Shown: positions 10,280-23,039 of the stretch, piece by piece
Layout of the letters: each line of letters starts with the position of its first letter
How positions within the stretch are numbered: the stretch's first letter is position 1
Assembly (NCBI RefSeq): GCF_004359215.1
Contig: NC_090610.1
Span: 9,722,011-9,786,010, forward strand
DNA length: 64,000 nucleotides
Direction of reading: 5' to 3'
Source: Bremia lactucae
Taxonomy: Eukaryota; Oomycota; Peronosporomycetes; Peronosporales; Peronosporaceae
Program-made: the position numbers and the translations under genes
Notes under the pieces: model-generated
The model's input: only the letters and a program-made list of their open reading frames with translations
The model's database searches: none
Told to the model about the DNA's origin: nothing

Positions 10280-11200
10280 CTCTCGGCGGTATCATAGACG
10301 AGTTTGATGCTAAAAGCGTGAGCGAGGTCAACGCTTTGCGGATGAGCGATTAGCGATTAGCCATCACACGAAAAGTACGTGACGCGATGGCAAGCCCACA
10401 GGACAAGCAAAAAGAACATGCGGACCGAAATGGTCGCAAAAATAATGAACGCTTTAGAGTGGGTGAAAAGGTACTATTAAGTACTGCTACCCTACCTAAG
10501 AATGCATTTTCTGTACTACCTGGAGGTACTACGAAGTTGTTGCCGCGTTTCATTGGGCCCTTAACGGAGGTCGAAGAGGTTGGAGACCTAAATTATAGGC
10601 TCATTCTTTCGCCGTATTTTACGTGGGTCGTCTGAAATGGTGTGTAGACCCAAATGAGGTCACATATCCCCATCCGTCTAAGGAGACCGATGGTGACGTC
10701 GACTGTGAGTCGAGCGTCGTTCGGGTGAGAGGGACGGTGAAGGCGAAAAGCTATCAGCCGACCGACTCCTCCCCCCACGAACAAGACTTGGAGAGCGAGG
10801 GACATCACGCGAGTAACCCGGATCCCTTAGCATTATCCGTTCAAATAGGTCCAAGCGAGTCTTCAGGCGTTCATAACCCTGACGAGCTTTCGCTTGGACA
10901 TCAACGATATCCGAGGTCAGTCGTGAGACTTGACCCTCGAGATCCGCAATACGTCGTTCAGCAACGCTTAACGCATGTGACTGAACGGACGAAGGTAAGG
11001 CAACCGGGAGTAGGTGGGCGAGATCGCCACTCCTATCGGGCGCCACCTGCACTGATGGATGCGGGTGGGAATCAACGCTTCCTTGTTGGAAGGTTGCTTG
11101 CCCACCGCTCCGTGAGGCAAAAGTATCAGATCCTCGTCCACTGGAAAAAATTACCCGAAGAGTTTTGATCTTGGGAAATGATCGATACCCTACGTATTGA
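10280..11200 (+). pseudogene. Ty3/Gypsy pol C-terminus: GPY/F module and chromodomain-like end (element 2)
   Basis: Same order as at 3540-4430: the RLAITRKVRDAMAS-type helix, GPY/F (LLPRFIGPLTEVEEVGDLNYRL), a linker, and the chromodomain-like QKYQILVHWKKLPEEF followed by the shared TGA at about 11167. Relative to element 1 there is a 15-base deletion near 10618 that removes a KTHPV-type segment. The left 450 bases are roughly 90 % identical to element 1 by eye, and the rest is nearly identical. Confidence 0.7.
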
Positions 11201-11664
11201 TCTGTCCGGCTTGGTGGCTGCCTAAGAAAAGGAGCACCAGCTGAGGCCACTTCGCTAGTCTCAAATGGACTAGCAGAAGCAGCGTAGTGAGAAGAAACAG
11301 GTGGTACAGTACCACCCATGATTTCTTTCACACGCAAACGGGCGAAATTAATTCGCTGCGACCGCTGTTTCATCACATCGGAATGTGGTTGAATGCGGCG
11401 CAGAAATTCCGCCTCGTATTGGTCGGGCGTTTCATTTGAACGCAACACGACCGGGATCGGTAAAATACGCCCAAGCGAATTTCCTTGAGCCCTCCATGAT
11501 TGAAAGACGCGATAATAATTATGTGCGTCTACAAGAGCGCGCTTTAGGAGCGACGCTCTTGGCCCTTTTAAACGATGCCGTTTAGATGGAGGGGCATCTT
11601 TGGAATGCCACCCGTCACATAGCCGCGTTCTAAACGACTGGCATGTGACACCGACTGAGCACGT
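10678..11664 (-). pseudogene. Antisense ORF 2 (copy 2)
   Basis: Counterpart of 3970-4893. The minus frame is open from about 11664 to 10678, with the same basic block and heptad segment and a longer Ser/Arg/His-rich tail (SPERRSTHSRRHHRSP). It differs from copy 1 by a handful of substitutions. It overlaps the sense chromodomain in the same way. I mark it as a pseudogene only because its partner antisense ORF 1 is frameshifted in this copy. Its own frame is intact. Confidence 0.35.
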
Positions 11665-12147
11665 TTACGTGTTGTCGGCGGAGCTTTAGGGTCCGAATCC
11701 TCTATGTCAGAACCATTATGAAGTATGGTCTGCGCATAAGGCGTTGTGGTTATACCCAACGGAGAAGCAGCTGCGCCTTTACGGGCAGCGCTCTCATTAC
11801 CTGTCGATGGGACAGCATTCGTAAACGATGCTGTCTCCATGTTGTGAGCCATGAGAGACGTTTGGATGGGCAATAATGCCGCATCATCACTCCTCATGAA
11901 TTCGATGTCCGCATCACTACTATGAGGTGGCGGCAACGGTGTCGACAATAAGCGACGGATCAGCATCCTCACTGTTTAAGCGGGATATATCCTTTAGCTC
12001 CGTCAACGCGACAGCAGCAGTAGCTGTTGGCGTTTCGACTAAGGCAATAGACGCGGCCGGCGAGTAAACGCGGTGCGTGCGCTTAGTGCGAGGTTGAGTG
12101 GGCGTCTTCGCAGACAACCCACCAGCGTAGCCCCTTTTAGGAGGCAT
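11568..12147 (-). pseudogene. Antisense ORF 1 (copy 2), frameshifted
   Basis: Counterpart of 4857-5390. The frame starts at ATG 12147 but a 14-base deletion near 11945 (relative to copy 1) shifts it. The downstream half continues in another frame to 11568, reading through the position where copy 1 has TAA (GAA here, about 11631). So each copy has a different lesion or end, and the two are not simply one protein. Confidence 0.35.
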
Positions 12148-12240
12148 ATTTAGCGCAACACAGGTTGCTAGAGTGATTGAGTGAACTAGCGGCACGTAAA
12201 GGTACTCGCAATTCCTCGCGGCTCTTTGACGAAATTTCAA

Positions 12241-12771
12241 TGAACGGGCTAAAGTTGCTTGAATGTTAAACACTCCCGTTAAGCACACTTAGTGTATTTA
12301 AGGGGATGGTAAATTACTAAATTATAGTAATAAGACCCCGCACTCGGGTGTGATTCACATTTGTGAACCAACTTTTGTGTATGTAATGAACATGGGTGCA
12401 TTCACATCAAGAGGGATGACGGCTAGCGTCATCCGTTACGCGAGGTATCTAGAAAGATACGCTCGCAATACATATTAAGTGTTATCTATAGAGATGACAT
12501 TTTGATTGTAAAAAATAGGTATTTATATTTAATGCGATTAAATACAAATCAGTCTAAGACTACTTCCTACTTGATAAGTGCGTACGAGGAGCCAAATTAC
12601 CGCTCCCGTGACGACACTTAATTACAGTACTTGGTGCGTTGGGTGAGGTCGCTAACGCGCCCACCACAACTACCTCACTGCACGCAAGAGAAGCTGATTA
12701 AACCGCTTCCTCGCTGGGCTAGGGTGTGTGTCTAAATAGAGCGTGGCCGCATTACGACGTGCCCGCCTACA
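12241..12771 (+). mobile_element. Ty3/Gypsy 3' LTR (element 2)
   Basis: Begins TGAACGGGCT and ends GCCCGCCTACA, 531 bp, aligned end to end with 5484-6010 and with the solo LTR at 53082. The first 230 bases are almost identical to the 5' LTR; after the GCTCGCAATACA block near 12473 the two LTRs differ clearly more. The right flank begins GCGAGGGTA. No matching 5-base duplicate can be assigned because the left boundary of the tandem pair is not resolved. Confidence 0.8.
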
Positions 12772-14710
12772 GCGAGGGTATTACTTTGGGACGTCCGTGT
12801 TGGCTGGTGACGGAGTCCGCCAGCTCCTAAAAATAGGTGCATCTTACGTAGGAGTTTTTTAGTAAAGTTTAACACATGGGTGCATTGCTCCTAGTCATGA
12901 TTCGTGGCAGTTGACCGTGACATTTTCGGTTTCAATCAGTACGACTCAATAAAGTTCTCTCCTTTAGTACTTCATCAAAAATGTAAAGTTTGACAAATCT
13001 AATACATGTTAGTGTAACATTTCCATTACAGCACAGTCTCCATGTAAAAATCATGACAGACATTTTTATGAAGTTGTCTAATTGCGCGAAATATCAGAGA
13101 GCCAGATCACAGTCTTCTGACTAGCAAACAATATTTACTGAAAAATATTTGCGATAACGAGAATCGAACTCTCGGACAATTTCAGTCTATGAAATCGCCT
13201 GCATTCTATTATATCAGTTTGGTATTCTTCCTAATCTTATATCATAGCATCGATAAAAAAGCTTAGCGCAAATCCGAAGAACAAGACGACGAAAGAGAGT
13301 AAGTTGCTTTATCTGCAAGGGAAGCAAGAATTTAGCTTTGCAGTTTTACGTTTGCGACTGTGTAATTTTATTTGCTAAAATTACATCCTCGTGCTCCATA
13401 CTGAATTTGATTGTTTAAACGCCAAACATAAATTAGAAAAAGTGATACTAAATCCGGTACGGGCCTCCACTTACCTGAATTTTAGATACTTTTGTAAGAT
13501 AAAGGAAGATCCGCTACACATCTTATAACAAGGCTCAGGTGTGTGCGATCGCAAAAAGGATTAGATCTCGGGACTTCCGGTTTTAAAGAGAGTTAATATT
13601 AAGTTTAATGGGGAAAACCAATGTTGACGAACGGAGCTACTCGTCCACGAGCAACAACTGATTCTACATTTCAATGCAATTATATTGTCGCGGCAGACCC
13701 GAGTCAAGTTTAAACGCTGCATGAATCACTCCGCTGTATTTCTCAAGCATAAGTTCCTTTTAGCATTACGCCCAAACCCACGTCTTTTTTTGCAAAAGCG
13801 AACGACATGCAAGCATCAGAGACATTATTTGTGAAGAGCAATGCAAATCATTATTCGAAAGGTTTGCAATTGAGTTTTGCCATCAAGAACGCTTTTTATG
13901 GTGCCATGCTATATGTCCTAGACACACTCGACGCAAGCACCTTCTGCTGGCAGAAAACGGCAAGACCACTCGCAGAGCCACTTTACACGGGTTCTCTGCA
14001 ACTTTGTAGGGGCGATGATACATGCAGTCGTGATACTTTACGGGCGTCCGCAGCTGTGTCTGTCTATACACTAAACGGATGTCCAGGACAATGCTACGAG
14101 TTGTTTCTAATAACTACTTTGGAGGGGAAGAGTAACCAAGTATATTTTATATTGCCTCTAACACCAGGTGTAAACGGTGGAGGGGAAGAGTAACCAATTT
14201 ATTTTATATTGCCTCTAACACGATTAATTAAAATAATTTTCCATATGGCGCACCAACCGATCAGACGACCATTACGCGACTTCTAGTAGTGCCAGTGATG
14301 CCGCAATACATTGATACGCAAGCTCATACAGGCGCATACAAAGTCCTTTGAGAGCAAATTAACTTGCAAGCGGTTCATAATGCCGGCTTAACGTGCTGCT
14401 CTGAGTGTAAAAGCATCTATTTGACCTACGTTACACATTAGGGTACTGGGACGGACTACACGATCCTCTTCCACTTTGCGTAGGGGTGGGGGGACCATCA
14501 ACTTCATCCTGTCAAAGTCTATATCTGAGAAACCAATGAATAAAAGGAAAAAGAGCCAGTAGTAGTCTGAGCCGACTCAAAATTCGGTGCTTTCGATTTG
14601 CTGAGTTCACAACAGGAAAAACCGCCGAGGTCGAAAAGACTCTTCCGCACAGTCTCGATTCTGCCTTCGGTGTGGTCAATTACGACCTTCTTTCCTACTC
14701 CAACGCCGTT
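12772..14710. other. Gene-poor spacer
   Basis: AT-rich sequence with no convincing gene. A 128-codon plus ORF (13807-14193) has no recognised domain and ends inside a tandem duplication, so I do not call it a gene. A minus-strand stretch near 13150-13235 contains a Pol III B-box-like GAGTTCGATTCTC but does not fold as a full tRNA (see rejected items). Confidence 0.5.
14121..14222 (+). repeat. Tandem duplication, 58-bp unit
   Basis: The block starting GGAGGGGAAGAGTAACCAA and ending CCTCTAACAC occurs at 14121-14178 and again at 14179-14222, with a small indel (CAAGTATATT versus CAATTTATT). It is a simple, recent-looking tandem duplication. Confidence 0.8.
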
Positions 14711-17700
14711 ATGGAAAAAGGCGTGGGTGTCTGGCTTCGTGACTCCGAAACGGACGAGTGGCATCGTGCCACAGTCGTGAAGCTCGGGGAGCCGCGAGAT
14801 CAGAGCACTGCTCGTCGCGTGACGCTCCTTCTAACCGAGGGGCCTCACATCCGTACGGAAAAGACACTTGAGATTGATATACATGCTCTTGAAGAAGAGA
14901 AAGTCAATGATGTGATGTTAGCCAATAGTAATGATATGGTACGTGTGTCGTTGGCATTTATTGAAAAGCTTTTTACACTCAATTATTATTTTTGTTTTTC
15001 GCCAAATAGGATGTTGTCGAGGATTTGATTCAATTGCCTCATTTGCATGAACCTGGTATTTGCCACACTTTGAATGAACGGTTCAAGATCAATGAGATTT
15101 ACACGCTCACGGGCGAGATCTTGCTTGCGATCAATCCGTTTCAAACCCTCGGGATTTATACGGACAAGATCATGCGCAAGTACATTCGCAATGGCGACAA
15201 GTGCGCGCTTGGACACGACGTACCGGACATGCCGCCTCACGTCTTTAGTATTGCCGACAAAGCCTACCGTTCGCTCGTACATCCAATTGGCCACAACTCC
15301 ATTGGTGCACGTTCAAACCAGTCAATTCTCGTGAGTGGCGAAAGTGGTGCTGGAAAGACCGAGACGACCAAGTTTGTCATGAAATACTTGGCCACGATCT
15401 CCCAGCATCGCAATGCCACAGCCGATAGTAACGTGATGAAGCAAATTCTATCGTCAAATCCAATTCTCGAGTCGTTTGGAAATGCTCGGACGATTCGCAA
15501 TGACAATAGTAGTCGGTTTGGTAAGTTTATTAAAATGGAGTTCTCACCGGAAGGGAGTCTCATTGGAGCGTCAATTCAGACGTATTTGCTTGAAAAAGTC
15601 CGACTCGCCTACCAAGCTGAATCCGAGCGAAATTACCACGTTTTCTACGAAATGATCGCAGGAGCTACGGATGATGAAAAGAAGCGATGGAATCTTACTA
15701 CACCAACGCATTTCCATTACTTGAATCAAAGCAGTTGCATTAAACGCAAGGACGGAGTCAAAGATGCCGATCAGTTTCAAGTGCTAAAGAAAGCCATGCA
15801 AACCATGGGATTTAACGAAGACGATATGGAAAACATTTTCGTCACGATTGCAGCATTGTTGCATATTGGAAACTTGGAATTTGACGCCACGCATCACACT
15901 TCGGGCACTGTCGGGTCCAAAATCTCGACAATGTGTGACAATTCGTTAACTGTTGTCATGGAGTTCTTAGAAGTCGACAAAACGGGGCTAGAAGACGCGA
16001 TTTGTAACCGCACGATTCGAACGAAGAACGAAGAATACTCGATTGGCTTATTGCCGGACGCAGCCGAGAATGCACGGGATGCGCTTGCGCGGTATTTGTA
16101 TGGGAAATTGTTTGAGTGGCTTGTAAGTCGAATTAATGAGATTGTCGAGAATGAAGATTGCAATGTCCCATTTATTGGATTGCTCGATATTTTTGGGTTT
16201 GAAGATCTTGAAAACAACTCCTTTGAACAATTGTGCATTAATTTTGCAAACGAAACATTGCAGCAGCATTTTAATCGCACAGTCTTGCGCATGGAGCAAG
16301 AAATGTATGAAAAAGAAGAGATTCAATGGAGTTTTATCAACTTTCCAGATAATGGGCCGTGTATTGAATTGATTCAAGGCAAACCGTTTGGAATCCTACC
16401 TGCGCTGGATGAAGAGTGCATTGTACCGCAAGGGAATGATCAGAATTTTTCACGGAAGCTTTATCGTCAACACCACGCGAATCCTCACTTTTGTGCGAGC
16501 AAGACTGATATTGCCAACCATTTGTTTGTCATTCATCATTACGCTGGTGCAGTCACGTACGATACGTTTGGCTTTTGTGAAAAGAATAAGGATCTCTTGT
16601 ACTCGACAATGACGGCAATTATTAAGCGGTCGTCCAAGCCTTTTGTACGTGGACTCTTGCAAGTCACACCCGAGAAAAAGACGTTGTCAAAACGAAACAA
16701 AGGCGTGGCTTCGAGCATTGCATCTCGCGTGAGTCTTGGACAGCAATTTCGGATTCAATTAAAAACTTTATTGGAAACGATTAACGTCACGGATTGTCAC
16801 TACGTTCGTTGTTTAAAACCCAATGACGAAGCCAAAGCGAATGTGCTCGTAGCAAAGCGCGTGTGTCTCCAACTGAAAGCGGGTGGTGTATTAGAAGCCG
16901 TGCGGGTAAATCGTGCGGGGTATCCCGTTCGAATAAGTCACCAGCAATTCATTCATCGATATCGCCCACTTGTGAATGGTCACTACTTGCAACGCATTCC
17001 GGTCGAAGCAGCGGAAGACGTTTTTGATAGCACTGAGCGCAAGCAAGCAGCGAGTTTGCTCGTCGAGTTTTTACTTCACGCTCATGCTGAACGATATCCA
17101 GAAATCGTGACGGGAACGTCTGATACGGTTGCTGGTATTCAAGTCGGCCTTACGCGTGTTTTCTTTCGTCGAGCAGCGATTCAATTTGTCGAAGCGCAGC
17201 TCGCTAAACGTTACGGCGAGTTTGTGGTCTTGATTCAAGCCGCTGCGCGTGGATTGATTGCTCGTCGTCAATATGCACGGACAAAGAGAGCAATTGTTCG
17301 CATGCAGTCCATGCTTCGTGCGTTTATCACGCGATGTCGTTTTAACGTACTGCGTGAACGTCATCGTCAGATAAAGCGTGAAAAAGAACTTGCTGAGCGA
17401 CAACAACGTGAACGACAAGTGGCATTGCAAAAGACGCAAGAGGAAGCCACATGTCGTGCCGAAGAAAAGCGTCAAGCGGCAGAACTCGAGGAACAAAATC
17501 GACTTACAGCACAATCGGCTTCGTCCGATCCATTGTCGGATGATTCGTCGGACGGTGAGCGCGAATCGTCAATTAAATCACTGCGCTACTCGAACGAAAC
17601 GCGTACTACTCGCGCGGTATCTCGTTTTCGATTTACAAAAGAATACAACGAAGAGGACGATGCCATACCGAATGCTTCTCGTCAAGTTGCGATGGATCCT

Positions 17701-18906
17701 GGTGATTCCGTTCTTCACGTCGCTGCGAATTGTTGTAACGAACAAGACGTGCTCACGCTTCTTCAGAGCGGATCTAACATTAACGCTTTGAATCGTCGTG
17801 GTCGCACGCCGCTTCATACGGCGTCTATGTATCAAAATGTCGAGGTCGTGGCGATTCTATTGAATTGGGAAGCGGACTATCTCGTACAAGACCATGACGG
17901 TAATACCCCACTTCATTTGACAAAAGATCCACGAATTGTACGCATGATTTTAGAAGCTGGATGTACGCCGAATATTGTGAATGCCGACGGTCGAACAGCG
18001 TTGATTAATAGCGTCGATCATGGCGATGGCCAGATTGTCAAGTTGTTGCTTCATTTTAAAGCGGACGTGCTCTTTCGTGAATTAAAACACCATCAAACAG
18101 CACTGCACTTGGCTGTGCGTAAAGGACATTACCAAATTGTCATGGAACTGTGCAAATCGAGTGACATTGACAAGTTGATTCTATTAACCGATCGAAATGA
18201 AAATAATGCGCTTCACTTTGCCGTCTCGCGTGATCGCAAGAATGGATATCGTTTGGTGGATTTCTTGATTAAGCACGGAGCCGAGGTTGATAAAGTGAAT
18301 GCTCGCTTTCAGACACCATTGGTAGTGCATATCATGACAACGCGTCAATCCGATGCTGCCATTGCCGAGTTGCTTCTTTCTCGAAACGCGGATCCGAACA
18401 TTCAGGTTGCGGATGGATCAACGTTACTCCACGTGGCTATTGAGCGCGAGTTGATTGATATTGCGTGTATGTTGATCAAACACGGTGCGTCGTTAAACGC
18501 TACGGATGCCAAAGGACGAATGGTGATTGAAGTCGCCAATAAAAAGTACTTGAAAAAACTATTAAGTGCCATTACGCAACCACCAACGTGGATTAACGAA
18601 AAAGAACGCCGAGCGTGCATGCTGTGTTCATCGACTTTTAAGTTTGGCAACCGACGTCACCATTGTCGCCACTGTGGACGCGTGTGTTGCTCGGATTGCT
18701 CGGCATTTACAGTCGAGATGCATCGATTCCCAAAGGATTTTTCCGGACGCACGAGTACGAATGGCAACCAAGTGAAAGACCCACAACGCGTTTGCCGTAC
18801 GTGCCACGTTGTGTTTAAGATGCGATCGGTGCAAAAGGAGTCCAAGTCGGGCTTTATGGCACGCGTGCTTGGGTACGAGTGGGACGAAGTTACTGCTCCG
18901 AAATAA
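14711..18906 (+). CDS. Myosin heavy chain with ankyrin repeats and C-terminal FYVE finger
   Basis: Actin-based motor, about 1374 residues, in two exons: 14711-14938 and 15010-18906, joined in phase 0 by a 71-bp intron (GTACGT...ATAG). ATG 14711 is the only in-frame ATG after a stop at 14537; an upstream exon cannot be excluded. The motor has the P-loop GESGAGKT (about residue 186), switch 1 NSSRFGKF, and the switch 2/relay DIFGFEDLENNSFEQLC. Two or three IQ motifs (IQAAARGLIARRQ) follow and would bind calmodulin-like light chains. Next come a charged helix of about 60 residues, about eight ankyrin repeats (roughly 970-1265) and a FYVE finger (about 1276-1360) with the PI3P-binding RRHHCRHCG motif and paired cysteines. 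The FYVE domain suggests transport of PI3P-marked endosomes. Myosin-FYVE fusions are known in oomycetes. Confidence 0.95.
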
Positions 18907-19915
18907 GCAGGCGTTATGTAGATATTAGTAGGGTAGTCTTGAAAAAGACCAATGCAATGAGGGTGTAGCTTAAAAGTTGGACCATGCCTCTTAATGTAGT
19001 GCAATATCAACAGTTATACCTTTTATCGCTATGTCTGCCGTAAATCTGCTCAGGTCTTGTTTCGGCCATAATGAATGGTCCATGAGTATTGGACCTGGAG
19101 CACAGAATTGTTAACAGCATCTACGAGTTGATGTTGGCCTCTAAAATGGTTATCAAATGCTTCACCTTGCTTTGCACAGAACCTATAAGCATGCCAAGTA
19201 TCGTGACAAGAAAGTCAACAATCGTTTATTATACGGTTAAAGCTCTGAAAGCAAGTCCGTAGGATCTCTTGATAGCAAATTGTCGCCAAAATAAAAAAAA
19301 ATCGAGCTGTTCGGTTCTAAAGAAGAAATTCTGTTAGTATTATTAAAAAGGTCTGAACAATCGCCACCTAAAATATTTGCCTTAACACTCGCAGCCACAT
19401 ACCATTCTTTTATTTTCGTTATTCACGACTCGAAGATCACTGCTAAAGTTGACTTATGCTCGTCTCGCCGCCAGTGAATCGTTTTGACAGTTCACTTAGT
19501 TGAGGCAAGTCGAATAATAACTAATATTCAGCAGAACGAAAGGACACCCTGCTACGATTGCACGCAAGAGAATTAATATCACAAAGATACACTAAGCGTG
19601 AAGTCGCAATATCCACTTTTTCAGTTTATCGTTGACTGGTGGTCGGCCTGCAAGGTCATGTCACGCCGGCTTTGTCAGCCAATTAACCATATAAACACGT
19701 TAAGAAATTGGTACGTCTTCATCGATTTTTAATGTACGTCGAGAGCAGCCGTCGCCTTTGTAATGACCGTAACACAAGCAACTATATGTGCTGCTTCTTG
19801 CTATACACATGGCTTAAGCTTTAACAGCGCAATTAACAAACAAATTGCCACCCTGTCGACTCGACAACGACCATCCTAATAATTTCCCGCAGTCTAATCG
19901 TGTCCTTTCAAGATC
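18907..19915. other. Intergenic spacer
   Basis: About 1 kb between the myosin stop and the Sel1-repeat gene, AT-rich with short homopolymers. No coding frame, tRNA or recognisable repeat was seen. It should contain the myosin 3' UTR and the promoter of the next gene. Confidence 0.5.
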
Positions 19916-21524
19916 ATGCCTCGATATGTGGACCACACCAATTCAATGTGGCACACGTTGCTAATCATCCCTCGAACCAGCAAAAACCATGCAGCGACTT
20001 GGAAGACGAGTTGTTGCGTCCTCACTGACCTCCTGACCTCCAACAGCCGTAGACTCGTTCCTATTCGTGTTCGAAGCTTTATAAATGCTCATTTCTCTAA
20101 TTCAGCCTGTGTGCGTCCATTTAGCTCCATTGCAAGCGAGAAAGAGGTGCAGTTTTAGCTACATAAAGTCACATTTCCAATCAATCTCAACCAATGTGTA
20201 GGCATTTAAAGCGTTTGAAAAAGCAAAAGCGTTACTCGATAGTGACGATATACCGCAAGCTATGGAATGTCTAAGCATTGCAGCGTGTGCCAATATCGCA
20301 GACGCGCAGTACATGCTGGGCTTTCTGTTGTTAAACGAAAACGACGTCGAGGACGAAAGCGACACGCAACAACAGAACAAACAGCTCATACAAGACGCAG
20401 AAGCCCATCGGCAACATGTAAGACGCGTCGATGACGCACACAACATTAAAGAGATTCGAAAAAGCGCTCGTGCCGCTTATAAACAGTATCTGAGCAACGA
20501 AAAACACAAGAAACACGCGAAATATAACGACGCTATCGTCATAGAGCACGCGTCGACACAGCATCTCGACCGTGCATTTGGCAAGACCATGGAGCTTTTT
20601 TTAAATCCGAATTCAAAGCTTGAGTTACTGCTCGAGAACCACAAAGATCACGACTCGGAGGACGCGATTGATACTACAAAAGCAGTCGAATGGCTACGTC
20701 GTGCGGCTGATAATCATAATCGTGATGCCCACGTGAAGCTTGGCAATTTATGTCTAAGGCACGACCCACCCATGGCTTTAGAAGCCAGTGCGTGGTATAC
20801 TCGCGTCACCAAGGACAAGAATCCACACCCAGATGCGCTGTATAATCTTGGAGTGATGCTCTATGAAGGCGTGGAGCATGCAGAACCGCCGTTTCCAGGC
20901 AATAAACTCGCATCGATTCCATTTTTTACTCGTGCGGCGGAAAAAGGGGACATTTCAGCTCAATTTTTTATGGGAGTGTTGCTGCACCAAGGCGAAAAAG
21001 ACTTGGGAATCGAACCAAACTTTAAAAGCGGATGGATGTTGCTAGAAATGGCAGCTACGAATGGCCACCCGGCGGCTTTGTATTATCTCGCTCAGCTATA
21101 CCGCTCGGGGGATGAAAAACATGCTTTTGCGGCAGATCGGACAAAGTTTTTGGAATTTCTAGATAAAGCGATGGAAAGTGGTGATCCGGATGCGTTCTTT
21201 TGTATGGCCGATATCTATTATCACGGCAGTGACGGATTTGATCAAGATTATGAGCAGGCACACAATTTCTACATGGCTGCTGCTGAACAAGGACATGCCA
21301 ATGCTTTTTGCTGTCTAGGAACTCTTTACTATAACGGCATTGGGGTCCAACAGGACTTTGAAAAGGCTTTCTTGTATTATCAAGAGGCAGCCGACAGAGA
21401 CTCGATGGAAGCGTGGAAGAACCTTGCGGAAATGTATACGACTGGTTGCGGGGTGCCACGCAACGAAGCCACAGCCAATGCGATCATGAAGATGCTTGAA
21501 AAGGTGCAAGCCGATGGCGTTTAA
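19916..21524 (+). CDS. Sel1-repeat (SLR) protein, probably mitochondrial
   Basis: Two exons, 19916-20146 and 20202-21524, joined in phase 0 across a 55-bp intron so that IASEKE runs into AFKAFEKAKALL. The product is 517 residues. About seven Sel1-like repeats fill residues 220-510, with signatures such as DALYNLGVMLYEG, DAFFCMADIYYHG, NAFCCLGTLYYNG and EAWKNLAEMYTTG. These are alpha-alpha solenoids used for protein-protein contact. The N-terminus is rich in Arg and Ser (RRLVPIRVRSF, RPFSS) and looks like a mitochondrial presequence. ATG 19916 is chosen because the second exon has no closer upstream in-frame ATG. A GCTCATTTCTCTAATT stretch near 20088 resembles the oomycete initiator consensus but lies inside exon 1. 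The specific function is unknown. Confidence 0.8.
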
Positions 21525-21814
21525 GAAAGCAGTCAATTAATTTTTTGCTTAGTTGGCAACTAGAGTCTTTTTAGTGTATGGATTTAAGAAAAACCATCAA
21601 TTAAATTTTAAAACGACGGGGAAGGATGTGTTCAAGAAATTTTGAATGCCCATCCAAAATAATTTTTTTAAGATTAAAAAAAAAAACACAAACAAGACTT
21701 ATATTTTTCAGAAAAGATTATTTAAGAAACTGCAATTTAAATTTTTTATAGATCAATGAAAAACATACTTTAAAGATTATCTTATGGCAACCTTTAAAAT
21801 TTTTACAACAATTG

Positions 21815-23035
21815 TCAGCCTGTAGGCGGTGGCAAATCCACTGCACTCGGGAAGAGGATCTCCGCCTGAATTGGGTAATGATCCGACGGGTAGCGACCAT
21901 TGCGGTTTTCTGTGATAACTTCCGTTTGCAACACGGTCATCTGTGGGCGAAAGAAGATCCAATCAATGTGATTAGCCGCCCGCACCGCAGTTTTCTCGCC
22001 ATCATTCTTCACACCAGCCCAACCATGGTACGTATACGATACGTTTCCAATTTGCTTCTCTGCTGCAGGCCATGCTTCGTAAAAGTGCGGTCCATCTTCT
22101 TGCGACGTAAAATATTTATAGGTACTAGCGTAGCGGTACGTATTAAAGTCTCCTACGAGAAAAACCGGAGCATTCCCCGCGATCAGCTGAATACGTTGCG
22201 ACAATAATCGAGAACCTTCGGCACGAGCCGTACGACCGACATGATCCAGCTGAGTATTGAAGAAAAAAAGCTCTTGTTGCGTCGCGTGGATTCGAAATTT
22301 GCCCCACGTGACCATACGCACACAATTGGCATCCCACCCCTTAATTCCAGAAGTGTCTGGTTTCTCCGAGAGCCAAAAATTGCCATCATCAAGACGCTCT
22401 AACACGGTAGGATCATAAAAAATCTGTTCAAATTCGCCATTTTTCTCGCGCTCGACGCCAAATCGCTCGTATGGCATTTTTAGCAAGCCCTACGGAGAAT
22501 TCAAGGCACTCAGAAATCACAGTAGCTACATCGTCTGTTAACTATTCCTTACCTCCAGCTCAAGGAGCTGTGCCTTTAAACCTTCTTGCGTACCCATGAG
22601 GACAGGATGGTAGCGATCAATGAGATCTGCGACGTGGTCTTTGCGGTATTGCCAGCCATTATGACCGTCGCTTGTGCCCGCGAATCGCAGATTAAAAGTC
22701 ATAATCTTTAAACGAAGCGGCGAAGAGCTCAATTTCTGCGATGGCTGCGAATCCTGACCAGCTGTTGCCGACCGCAACTTTAAGTGATTACGTTTTTCTG
22801 TAGAAATAATCGCATCTTTGGCCTGTGGATCGATATACGTTGGAGCCACCAGTAACGGTTCCACGCCACGAAAGCTTTCGTAAGTTCCCAGGAAAAGCAT
22901 GACGACGACCAAGGCGCCTAAAAATCGATAGAGCCATTCAGTTGTAGACGCACGAGGACGCTGAGACTGCGAGTGACGATAGTAGGGATTGCGTGGCGCC
23001 GTGTTGCTCGAAAAGAACGGTCCGCGCTTGGACAT
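21815..23035 (-). CDS. Membrane-anchored endonuclease/exonuclease/phosphatase (EEP) family protein
   Basis: Two exons on the minus strand, 23035-22553 and 22489-21815, phase-0 intron of 63 bp (GTAAGG...GTAG), 385 residues. The N-terminus is cytosolic and basic, with one hydrophobic segment (about residues 37-52, FLGALVVVMLFLGTY), giving a type II anchor. The EEP fold follows: MTFNLRFAG with the metal-binding Asn, GTQEGLKAQLLELE with the catalytic Glu, LVGDFNTYRYA (GDFN), NHIDWIFF, and SDHYPIQAE (the catalytic SDH). The residues expected for a Mg2+-dependent phosphodiesterase or phosphatase are present. The substrate cannot be told from sequence; relatives include DNase I-like nucleases, nocturnin-like and inositol phosphatases. 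Three broken relatives lie within 6 kb downstream. Confidence 0.9.
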
Positions 23036-23039
23036 CGTC

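Noticed and set aside
13145..13240. tRNA-like sequence on the minus strand with a B-box-like GAGTTCGATTCTC and a possible anticodon stem ATTTC/GAAAT
   Set aside because: The acceptor ends do not pair, the T stem has a mismatch, and the loop has C at position 37. At best a tRNA-derived relic, so not listed as a tRNA gene.
13807..14193. 128-codon plus ORF
   Set aside because: No domain, no clear homologue by eye, and its 3' end is a tandem duplication.
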